This document shows, in pieces, positions 41,890 to 49,172 of a DNA stretch of 49,709 bases; position 1 is the first letter of the stretch, and each line of letters starts with the position of its first letter. Below the pieces are notes generated by a model. It had not been told where the DNA came from and did not search any database. It worked only from the letters and a program-made list of their open reading frames with translations. The position numbers and the translations under genes were made by a program. Source of the DNA: Pyramidobacter piscolens (GTDB lineage Bacteria > Synergistota > Synergistia > Synergistales > Dethiosulfovibrionaceae); assembly GCA_004558205.1 (NCBI GenBank), contig SFDM01000019.1, positions 1-49,709 of the forward strand. The letters are read 5' to 3'.

Positions 41890-41928
41890 GAGAGAACCCG
41901 CTGGATTTCAGCAGGTTCTCTCCTTTTT
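41890..41928. terminator. Bidirectional terminator between the LysR and TRAP permease genes
   Basis: GAGAGAACC (41890-41898) pairs with GGTTCTCTC (41914-41922), with an inner GCTG/CAGC stem. T-rich sequence follows on both strands. The rest of 41598-42012 holds only the terminator near 41690 and a parS site. Confidence 0.8.
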
Positions 41929-41955
41929 TATGAACTATTTTCCTCTGAAGGGGTA

Positions 41956-41971
41956 TGTTCCACGTGGAACA
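41956..41971. other. parS: parS-like ParB-binding site 4 (perfect)
   Basis: TGTTCCACGTGGAACA, identical to sites 1 and 3. Lies between the terminator at 41890 and the 3' end of the TRAP permease gene. Confidence 0.85.
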
Positions 41972-42012
41972 TTTTAAGAGGTTCCTCTCCGCTACGTGAC
42001 GGCGAGGCCTCC

Positions 42013-44154
42013 TTAACTTTCGACCCCTTTCCCTTTTTTCATCAAATTCCTCTGATAGAGCCACAGCCCTGCCAGAATTGCGATGCCCGCGATGTCCGAG
42101 ATGACTTCGGGGAAGATCAGGCCCACGGCGGCGGCGAAGAGCAGAACGCGGAGGAGCGGATTCAGCGGCGACAGCAAGTAGCCCTGCAGGGCCGAGGCCA
42201 GGGCGCAGGCGCCCACCATGCTGGTGATCGTGGCCCAGGAGATGGACAAGACCGTCCCTTCCACCAGAAGCAGCTGAGGGCTGTAGATAAACGTGAAGGG
42301 GATCAGGAACGCCGCCAGGGAGATGCGGAACCCCATCCAGCCCACCTTCGACGGGTTCTGTCCCGAGATGCCCGCCGCGCCGTAGGACGCGATGGCCACG
42401 GGCGGCGTCAGGTTGGACAGGCAGGCGAAGTAATAGACGAACATGTGGACCGCCAGCGGGTTGACGCCCATCTTGATCAGGGGCGGCGCGGCGATGGTGG
42501 CTGTGACGATGTAACAGGCCGTCGTGGGCAGCCCCATGCCGAGGATGATGGACACCACCATGGTGAAAAACGTGGTCAGGAACACGCTGCCGCCGGCCAG
42601 CGACACGATGTTGTCGCCCAGCACGAGCCCTAGTCCCGACATGTTGGTGATGGCGATGATGACCCCCACCACGGCGCAGGCCACGCCGACGGACACGCAC
42701 TGCCGCGCCCCGTCGGCGAGCGCCTTGACGAGGCCCGAGAGGCTCATGCGGCTCGAGGCGCGGAAGCTGCTGACCACGATGACGCACAGGATGCCGTGAA
42801 AGGCCGCGTAGAGCGGCGTGCGGCCGATCATGAGCTCCCATACGATCAAGATGATCGGGAGGATCAGATGGCCTTCCTTCTTCATGATCGCCAAAAAGGG
42901 CGTAATCTGAGCCGAAGGGATCACGCGCATGTGCTGTTTCTTCGCCTGGACGTGAATGTAGTAATATTCGGCCAGGTAGTAGAGCACCGCGGGGATCGCG
43001 GCGGCGAGCATGATCTTGGAGTAGTGCAGCCCCAGATACTCTGCCATAATGAAGGACGCCGAGCCCATGACGGGCGGCATGATCATCCCGCCCGTGCCCG
43101 CTACGGCGACCACGGCGGCGGCGAAGACCGGAGGGAACCCGGCCTCGCGCATCATGGGGATCGTGAAGCTTCCCGTGGCGGCCACGTTGCCCACGGCGCT
43201 GCCGTTGATCATGCCCATCATGCCCGAAGCGACGATGGCCACCTTGGCCTCGCCGCCGATGGTGCGTCCCGACAGGCACAGCGCGATGTCCTTAATGAAG
43301 CGTCCCATGCCTGTCACGGTCAGGAACGCGCCGAACAGGATGAACAGGAAGATGTAGGTGGCCGACACGCCCAGGGCGGTGCCAAAGATGCCCTCCGACG
43401 ACAGGTAGATCTGATAGATCAGGCGCTTGACCGAAAAACCCGTGTGCCCGAAGGTCCCGGGAATCAGGTAGCCGTAGTAACCGTAGGCCAGAAAGACCAC
43501 GGCGAGCAGCGCCAGCTCCTTGCCCACGCTTCTCCGCGTGGCCTCGAGCACGCAGAGGATCACCACGCCGCCCATGAAGTAGTCCAGAGGCACGGCGCGC
43601 CCCCGGATGCTGAAGGCGTCGAACTGAAAGAAGATATAAAGGCTGCTGCTCAGCGCCAGGACGAGCCAGATAAGGTCGGGGACGCTGGGCCCGTTGCCCT
43701 TGGATATTCTGCCGTAGAGTTTGTCGAGAAGCGCTGCGCCGACGGCGGCGGCCACGCCGGCGGCGCAGCAGGCCGTCGTGGACAGGTTCAGCCCCAGGGG
43801 ATCGAACTCATAAAAGAGGTAGATCAGGCTGCTCAGCGCGATAAAGTACCAGCCGAGCACCAGCGGGGGAATCCGGTTGCTCTTCCGCGCCGGGTCCACG
43901 GGATAGAGCAGGAAGGTCAGCGCCACAAGAAAGGCCAGGTGAATGCTTCGGTGATGCATGGAGGGAAGGGTGTACTCGCAGGTCACCAGGTGATAGACGG
44001 ACATGGCCACGGCGATCAGCGTGATGAGCTTTGCCCAGTACCCCGCGGTCTTCCTGACCTGAGACTCCTTGTCCACTTTCGCCAGCATCTCTTCGGCGGT
44101 CATGCCGCTGGCGGCGTTTTTTTGAGATTGAAGGTCCTTTTCAGTTCCAGTCAT
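42013..44154 (-). CDS. TRAP transporter fused 4TM/12TM permease (TAXI type), second copy
   Basis: This 713-residue membrane protein has an N-terminal cytoplasmic stretch of about 40 residues, then DctQ-like helices. The DctM core follows (GRFIKDIALCLSGRTIGGEAKVAIVASGMMGMINGSAVGNVAATGSFTIPMM, VAGTGGMIMPPVMGSASFIMAEYLG, LGMGLPTTACYIV). It is GC-rich and clearly diverged from the copy at 33681, so it is not a recent duplicate. It receives substrate from the TAXI protein encoded upstream (44243-45277). A hairpin between the two genes probably lowers permease expression relative to the binding protein. Confidence 0.92.
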   Translation of the reverse strand: MTGTEKDLQSQKNAASGMTAEEMLAKVDKESQVRKTAGYWAKLITLIAVAMSVYHLVTCEYTLPSMHHRSIHLAFLVALTFLLYPVDPARKSNRIPPLVLGWYFIALSSLIYLFYEFDPLGLNLSTTACCAAGVAAAVGAALLDKLYGRISKGNGPSVPDLIWLVLALSSSLYIFFQFDAFSIRGRAVPLDYFMGGVVILCVLEATRRSVGKELALLAVVFLAYGYYGYLIPGTFGHTGFSVKRLIYQIYLSSEGIFGTALGVSATYIFLFILFGAFLTVTGMGRFIKDIALCLSGRTIGGEAKVAIVASGMMGMINGSAVGNVAATGSFTIPMMREAGFPPVFAAAVVAVAGTGGMIMPPVMGSASFIMAEYLGLHYSKIMLAAAIPAVLYYLAEYYYIHVQAKKQHMRVIPSAQITPFLAIMKKEGHLILPIILIVWELMIGRTPLYAAFHGILCVIVVSSFRASSRMSLSGLVKALADGARQCVSVGVACAVVGVIIAITNMSGLGLVLGDNIVSLAGGSVFLTTFFTMVVSIILGMGLPTTACYIVTATIAAPPLIKMGVNPLAVHMFVYYFACLSNLTPPVAIASYGAAGISGQNPSKVGWMGFRISLAAFLIPFTFIYSPQLLLVEGTVLSISWATITSMVGACALASALQGYLLSPLNPLLRVLLFAAAVGLIFPEVISDIAGIAILAGLWLYQRNLMKKGKGVES

Positions 44155-44182
44155 GGCTTCCCTCCTGAACTTTTTTGAAATA

Positions 44183-44216
44183 AAGGCCCGGACGCCCGAA
44201 AAAGCGTCCGGGCCTT
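44183..44216 (-). terminator. Intercistronic attenuator hairpin between TAXI and TRAP permease genes
   Basis: AAGGCCCGGACGC (44183-44195) pairs perfectly with GCGTCCGGGCCTT (44204-44216). Leftward it is followed by a broken T-tract (TTTATTTC). Partial termination here would give more binding protein than permease, as is usual for TRAP systems. Confidence 0.7.
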
Positions 44217-44242
44217 ACGGTAAGGATCGACGGCGGCTGTCC

Positions 44243-45277
44243 CTATTTATCCACGATAAGTTCGGCGGGGACGGTGATTCCGCGCTCGGTGAAGTAACGG
44301 ATGGAGCCCTTGTGCAGGGGCACGGTCATGCCGCCGAAGGCGTGGTCTTCCGTGGTGTAGGCTGTGGCCTTGTGGCCGATCACCAGGTCGTCGTGATACT
44401 GATAGAGCGCCTTGGTGAGCATGTAAATCAGTTCCTCGTCCACGTTTTTGTCGGTGATCAGGATATTGGCCAGGGCGATGGTGTGGATCTCCTTCTCCTG
44501 CTTGGGATAGGTGCCCGCGGGGATTGTGAAGGGGAAGTACCAGGGGTAGTTCTTACAGATCTGCTCGACCTTGTCGGGCTCCATGGAGATGAGCTCCGCT
44601 TGTCCCGATGAGGTCAGGTCCATGACGGCCGCGGTGGGGACGCCGCCGGCGATGTGCGTGGCGTCGCACTGGCCGTTCTTGATCTGGTCGGCGGCCTCGT
44701 TATAGCCCAGATAGTCGGCCTCCACGTTGGTGGCGCCCTTGTCCTTCATGTAGTTCAGGCCGTAGACGGCGAGCATCTCACGGCTGTTGACCTCCGTGGC
44801 GCTGGCCACCTGCCCGGGGATGATGCGGCGGCCCTTCATGTCGGCCACGCTCTTGATACCCGCGTCCTTGCGGACCACCCAGTGCATCACGTTGGGATAG
44901 AGCGCCATCATGCCGCGCATGTCCTTGTAGGGGAATCCCTTGACGTCTTTGTAGGTCTCCACCCCATAATAGGCGTAATAGGAGATGCCGTTCTGGGCGA
45001 TGGCCACCTGGACGTCGCCGTCCATCATGAGCTCCACGTTCTGGGGGGTGCCTGCCGTGGCCTGGGCCGAGGCGCGCACGCCCTCAAGGTTCTTGGTCCA
45101 GATCTGGGCCATGGCGTTGCCGATGGGATAGTAGGCGCCGCCGGTGGTCGCCGTGGCGACGTTGACGCGGTAGCTTTTAGCCTCCGCCGCGGTGACCGCG
45201 GGGCCCGCCGCAATGAAGCAGAGCAGAGCCGCAAAAATCGTTCCTACAAGAGCGCGAGTTACCTTTCTTTCCATCAT
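44243..45277 (-). CDS. TAXI-family TRAP transporter solute-binding protein, second copy
   Basis: This 344-residue periplasmic protein has a signal peptide (MMERKVTRALVGTIFAALLC, cleavage likely after AEA). The TAXI fold follows: VNVATATTGGAYYPIGNAMAQIWTKN, QATAGTPQNVELMMDGDVQVAIAQNG and GRRIIPGQVASATEVNSREML. ATG 45277 is chosen because GGAGG lies 8 bases upstream; the longer GTG reading at 45286 overlaps the ribosome site. It is the partner of the permease encoded at 42013-44154. Glutamate-like or other carboxylate substrates are typical; the actual one is unknown. Confidence 0.9.
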   Translation of the reverse strand: MMERKVTRALVGTIFAALLCFIAAGPAVTAAEAKSYRVNVATATTGGAYYPIGNAMAQIWTKNLEGVRASAQATAGTPQNVELMMDGDVQVAIAQNGISYYAYYGVETYKDVKGFPYKDMRGMMALYPNVMHWVVRKDAGIKSVADMKGRRIIPGQVASATEVNSREMLAVYGLNYMKDKGATNVEADYLGYNEAADQIKNGQCDATHIAGGVPTAAVMDLTSSGQAELISMEPDKVEQICKNYPWYFPFTIPAGTYPKQEKEIHTIALANILITDKNVDEELIYMLTKALYQYHDDLVIGHKATAYTTEDHAFGGMTVPLHKGSIRYFTERGITVPAELIVDK

Positions 45278-45402
45278 ACAAAACACCTCCCGAATATGTG
45301 GCCGCGCGCTTTCCGCGCGGCGTCCTGATGTTATACGCAGTCGCGGCAGTCCGCTAAATTGTTATTACCGGGGTGCCGGTGTGAGAGCTAGTTCAACAGC
45401 AA

Positions 45403-45599
45403 GATCAAAAGATTGAATCGCAAAGGGCGCAAAGGTTCGCAAAGGAAAACCTTGAAAGGTTTTTAGGACCGTAAATTCCAGCAGAACCTGCAAATTATTA
45501 TCATATTAATTCGTTTTCAGTTATTAATTCTGGTTTAGCTTTTCCTTTGCGGCCTTTGCGCCCTTTTTCTTAATCCTTTGCGATGAAAATCTTTTGATC
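45403..45599 (+). repeat. Dispersed inverted-repeat element, copy H
   Basis: A 197-bp copy with ends GATCAAAAGATTGAATCGC and GCGATGAAAATCTTTTGATC, the only full copy outside the B12 cluster. It lies upstream of the TAXI gene and downstream of the DUF1667 gene. Confidence 0.88.
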
Positions 45600-45622
45600 T
45601 CGCTTCTGAATCCCCGCTCGCG

Positions 45623-46003
45623 TCAGCCGCGCGCGAGGACGTTTCTCGTCACGGCGACGCGGCAGGGAATTCCCGCCGGGGCCGTCGCTATGATGTCGCC
45701 CACACGGACCGGCGCTTTGAGGACCATTTCTTTTAGGCTCTCGCGCAGGGCCATGATGTCCTTCAGTGGGACGGCGTCCAGCGTGCGGACGCTGACCACG
45801 GGCATGGTCCCACCCTGGATGAGCACGTTGGTCGAGATGGTGCGCAGGGGGTTCTCGATCTCCTGCTTGGCCCACTTCGCGCCGCGGGGGCAGAGGTTCC
45901 CCGTCACGGAGACCAGCTCGGGCTTGTCGCCGCCGGTGGTCTCCACTTGCAGTGGGCAGCCGTTGGGGCAGACCACGCAGGTGTATTCCTTTTTCACGGT
46001 CAT
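45623..46003 (-). CDS. DUF1667 Cys-rich protein
   Basis: This 126-residue protein matches DUF1667: TCVVCPNGCPL at the N-terminus, GNLCPRGAKWAKQEIENPLRT, then GGTMPVVSVRTLDAVPLKDI. The four Cys (CxxCxxxC plus a later C) could bind an iron-sulfur cluster or zinc. Its ATG overlaps the stop of the preceding oxidoreductase gene. DUF1667 genes usually travel with a GlpA-like dehydrogenase and an FAD/NAD oxidoreductase, exactly as here. It is the last gene of the leftward operon. Confidence 0.88.
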   Translation of the reverse strand: MTVKKEYTCVVCPNGCPLQVETTGGDKPELVSVTGNLCPRGAKWAKQEIENPLRTISTNVLIQGGTMPVVSVRTLDAVPLKDIMALRESLKEMVLKAPVRVGDIIATAPAGIPCRVAVTRNVLARG

Positions 46004-47241
46004 TGTACCGACACCTCCAAAACCTTGCAGCCCTTGAAATCGGCCGCTTTCACGTTCAGGTGGGCCATTTCCGCGGGGTGAAGGCGGATGTGCTTTTCGC
46101 GCAGGATTTCCCGCCCGTCGGCGGTCACCACAAGGCAGCGGTTCCGGTCGGGAGCGCCCACGCGGAGCGAGATCGTCACGTCGCGGTCGCCCGAAACCTT
46201 CTGGGGCAGCGTGTAGCGCACGCCCGGGCCGGGTTTCACGTCCACCGCGGCCGTTTCGTGGCGGTTGCCCGCCGCGTAAGCCGCCGCCCGGGCCCCCGCT
46301 TCCGCCGCTTCCTGGGACACCCAGTCCACCAGGTCGTGGACATGAAGCACGTTGCCGCAGGCGAAGACACCCGGCGCGGTAGTCATCAGCCGGTCGTCCA
46401 CGAGGGCGCCGCCGGTGACTCGGTCAAACTCGACGCCGGCCATGCGCGACAGCTCGTTTTCGGGGATCAGCCCCACCGACAGCAGCAGCGTGTCGCATTC
46501 GAAGGTCTTCTCGGTGCCCGGGATCGGGCGGCGCTTCTCATCCACCTGGGATACCGTCACGGCCTCAAGGCGGTCCTGGCCGATGATGTCCGTCACGGTG
46601 GTGCTCAGGTACAGGGGGATATGGTAGTCGTTCAGGCATTGCTGGATGTTGCGCGGCAGCCCGCTGGAATAGGGCAGAAGCTCGAATACGGCCTGCACTT
46701 TCGCGCCTTCCAGCGTCATGCGGCGCGCCATGATCAGGCCGATGTCGCCCGAGCCAAGGATGCAGATTCTGCGTCCCACCATGAGGTTTTCCATGTTGAC
46801 GAAGTTCTGGGCCGCGCCGGCGGTGTAGATGCCCGAAGGCCGGGTGCCGGGGATCGAGAGAGCTCCGCGCGGACGCTCGCGGCAGCCCATGGCCAGCACC
46901 ACCGCGTCGGCGGTCAGGCGGATCATCTCGCCGCGTCGGCTGACCAGCAGCTCGCGGTCATGGGACAGGTTCAGCACCATGGACTCGGTCATGTGCTCGA
47001 TGTTCAGCTCGCGGAACCGGTCGATATAGCGCTGGGCGTACTCGGGGCCCGTCATGGCCTCGCCGAAGCGATGAAGCCCGAATCCGTCGTGGATGCACTG
47101 GTTCAGGATGCCGCCCAAAAGCCGATCGCGCTCGAGCAGGAGCAGGTCCCCGCAGCCGGCCTCGCGAGCGGCGATGGCCGCCGCCAGCCCGGCGGGGCCG
47201 CCTCCGATCACGACCACGCCGCGATGAAGTTCCTTGATCAT
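46000..47241 (-). CDS. FAD/NAD(P)-dependent oxidoreductase of the glycerol-3-phosphate dehydrogenase-associated type
   Basis: This 413-residue pyridine-nucleotide-disulfide-type flavoprotein has an FAD-binding VVVIGGGPAGLAAAIAAREAG, then GGILNQCIHDGFG. The NAD-binding segment is ICILGSGDIGLIMARRMTLEG, and GVFACGNVLHVHDLVDWVSQEA is the second FAD contact. It has no redox Cys pair of the E3 type. Its ATG overlaps the stop of the GlpA-like gene, and the DUF1667 ATG overlaps its own stop. It probably passes electrons between the dehydrogenase and NAD(P). Confidence 0.9.
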   Translation of the reverse strand: MIKELHRGVVVIGGGPAGLAAAIAAREAGCGDLLLLERDRLLGGILNQCIHDGFGLHRFGEAMTGPEYAQRYIDRFRELNIEHMTESMVLNLSHDRELLVSRRGEMIRLTADAVVLAMGCRERPRGALSIPGTRPSGIYTAGAAQNFVNMENLMVGRRICILGSGDIGLIMARRMTLEGAKVQAVFELLPYSSGLPRNIQQCLNDYHIPLYLSTTVTDIIGQDRLEAVTVSQVDEKRRPIPGTEKTFECDTLLLSVGLIPENELSRMAGVEFDRVTGGALVDDRLMTTAPGVFACGNVLHVHDLVDWVSQEAAEAGARAAAYAAGNRHETAAVDVKPGPGVRYTLPQKVSGDRDVTISLRVGAPDRNRCLVVTADGREILREKHIRLHPAEMAHLNVKAADFKGCKVLEVSVQ

Positions 47242-48722
47242 GAACGCTCACCTCTTCCGAGCACGTTGCCCACGAACAGGCGCGAAGCCGCGCTGTGGTC
47301 GGCGAAGTCCTCCCATTTCCAGCCGAATTCCTCCTGGAGCAGACGGGCGATCCTGGGGATGCAGAAGCCGCCCTGGCAGCGCCCCATGGAGACGCGCGCC
47401 CTATATTTTAGGCTGACGAAGGTTTTGGCTCCCAGCGGGTTGTTCAGGGCGTCCAGCACCTCGCGCTTGCTGACCGATTCGCAGCGGCAGATCATCTCGC
47501 CGTAATCGGGATCGTCGGCGATCATGCCGGCCCGTTCCTCGGGGCTGCGCTCCGAGAACAGCAGGGCGCTTCCGGGACGCACGCCGTTGAAGCCGGGGTT
47601 GGGCTCCAGCGACAGATGGTCCTTCACCATGCCGCAGACCATCTCGGCGATGGCGGGCGAGCTGGTCAGGCCGGGGCTTTCGAGGCCCATGATGTTGATG
47701 AAGCCCTTCACGTCTTTTCGGTCTTCGATGACGAAGTCCGCGTTGCCGCCCACGTCGGGTGGCGTCTGCTTGGCCCTCAGGCCCGAGAAGTTGCGGATGT
47801 AGTCGGACATGCGGATGCTGGGCAGAAGCTTCAGCCCTTCCTGGCGCAGGGATTCCATGGTCGGCGCCTTGTTCCCCAGCCAGTAGGGCGAGTCCTGGTA
47901 GTCGGCGCTGGGGCCGATCAGGATGTTCCCGTCCACGGTGGGCGTCAGGTGAATGCCCAGGCCGGGATCCTTCGGGCGCGGCGTGGGGTAGATCAGCGTC
48001 TTCAGGGAGCCGTCCAGGCGCTTGTCCAGCACGTAATACTCGCCGCGGCAGGGATAGATGCGGTACTCGCCGATGCCTGCCATGCGGCACACTTCGTCGG
48101 CGAACACCCCCGCCGAGTTGATCAGCACTTTGGCGGTCAGCCGCTCGCCCTTGTCGTTTTTCACCTCGAAACCCGCGCCTTCGGGCAGGACCGTCAGGCC
48201 CTTCACAGGCCAGCCCAGGCGGAACTCCACGCCGTTGGCGCAGGCGTTTTCCGCCAGCGCGATGGTCAGCCCAAAGGGAGAGATAATGGAGCTGGTCGGC
48301 GACCAGAGGGCGGCGATGCCCTGCACGCCGGGCTGGATCTGGTCCATGCGCTCATGGCCGATGATCTCCAGCCCGGGAACGCCGTTGGCGTCGCCCTGGG
48401 CTTTCAGCCGCTCCAGCCCTGGCATGTCGTCCTTGTCGAGCGCAACGGTGAGCTTGCCGATGCGCTTCATCTTCACCTTCAGGTCGCGGCACAGGTCGTC
48501 CATCATGGCGTTGCCGCGGACGCCCACTTTCGCGCGCAGGCAGCCGGGCTTGTAATTGAACCCCGCGTGCAGCACGCCGCTGTTCCGGCAGCTCGTGCCA
48601 AGGCTGACGTCCAGCTCCTTCTCCAACACGCCCACGGCAAGCCTGTACTTCGACAGCTCCCGGGCGACGGCGCAGCCGACCACACCGCCACCGACAATGA
48701 GCACGTCGTACTTCTTCTTCAA
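47238..48722 (-). CDS. GlpA-like FAD-dependent dehydrogenase with C-terminal [2Fe-2S] BFD-like domain
   Basis: This 494-residue protein has a DAO-type FAD-binding N-terminus (YDVLIVGGGVVGCAVARELSKY), then LGTSCRNSGVLHAGFNY. At the C-terminus is a BFD-like cluster-binding domain with CRCESVS and GRCQGGFC. This matches anaerobic glycerol-3-phosphate dehydrogenase GlpA relatives; L-2-hydroxyglutarate-type or other hydroxyacid substrates cannot be excluded. The start is the TTG at 48722, with GAGGTGA 5 bases upstream; longer readings include the promoter. A strong promoter precedes it at 48780-48808. Confidence 0.88.
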   Translation of the reverse strand: MKKKYDVLIVGGGVVGCAVARELSKYRLAVGVLEKELDVSLGTSCRNSGVLHAGFNYKPGCLRAKVGVRGNAMMDDLCRDLKVKMKRIGKLTVALDKDDMPGLERLKAQGDANGVPGLEIIGHERMDQIQPGVQGIAALWSPTSSIISPFGLTIALAENACANGVEFRLGWPVKGLTVLPEGAGFEVKNDKGERLTAKVLINSAGVFADEVCRMAGIGEYRIYPCRGEYYVLDKRLDGSLKTLIYPTPRPKDPGLGIHLTPTVDGNILIGPSADYQDSPYWLGNKAPTMESLRQEGLKLLPSIRMSDYIRNFSGLRAKQTPPDVGGNADFVIEDRKDVKGFINIMGLESPGLTSSPAIAEMVCGMVKDHLSLEPNPGFNGVRPGSALLFSERSPEERAGMIADDPDYGEMICRCESVSKREVLDALNNPLGAKTFVSLKYRARVSMGRCQGGFCIPRIARLLQEEFGWKWEDFADHSAASRLFVGNVLGRGERS

Positions 48723-48779
48723 GGAAATCACCTCATGAAATCCGTGGTCGCCCAAGGGCAACCACTCGATAGTGTAAAA

Positions 48780-48808
48780 ATAATAGCTTGTTTGACGAAA
48801 AATATCAA
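48780..48808 (-). promoter_or_regulatory. Promoter of the GlpA-like operon
   Basis: Reading leftward, TTGATA (48808-48803) is followed after exactly 17 bases by TATTAT (48785-48780). Confidence 0.75.
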
Positions 48809-48906
48809 GTAAAACTTTTGAAAAAATTGTAACTAAATAATGAAAAATAGAGTGCAATGAAGCTTTGAAAGGCGATGGGAACTTTTCCCGTACTTTTCCT
48901 TATTGA

Positions 48907-48967
48907 TATAATTTTTACATGAAGCGGCGTTCGCGGGCATTTCATTACATTTGAAGCAATATTTCCG
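48907..48967 (+). promoter_or_regulatory. Extended -10 element and GCAATATTTCCG motif upstream of the right-edge gene
   Basis: TGATATAAT (48904-48912) is an extended -10 element identical to the one before the large signalling gene. GCAATATTTCCG at 48956-48967 is the same 12-mer as at 18790-18801, again followed by CTT and GAGG. Confidence 0.4.
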
Positions 48968-49038
48968 ACTTTGAGGGACGTCTTAATATAGGTGTAGAAA
49001 TATTCTCCGCAGGCTCTGGTTTATGCTAGAATGACGCG

Positions 49039-49068
49039 AAAACGGCCTTTATTTTCGCGCCGTTTTTT
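49039..49068 (+). terminator. Hairpin with T-tract in the leader of the right-edge gene
   Basis: AAAACGGC (49039-49046) pairs with GCCGTTTT (49059-49066), followed by T residues to 49068. It lies 105 bases upstream of the TTG start and downstream of a likely promoter, so it may be an attenuator. No aptamer was recognised. Confidence 0.55.
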
Positions 49069-49172
49069 CTTCCGTTCCGCCTCTTCGGCGAGGTTTCTCT
49101 CGCGGCTTCGGGAAGAGGGCATTTTTATGCCTGCTGGTATAAGGACCAGAGGCCACTTCAGGAGGGATCTTT

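Noticed and set aside
42445..44178. Rightward open frame opposite the second TRAP permease
   Set aside because: Shadow of a clear membrane-transport gene; composition is His/Asp/Arg-rich without domains.
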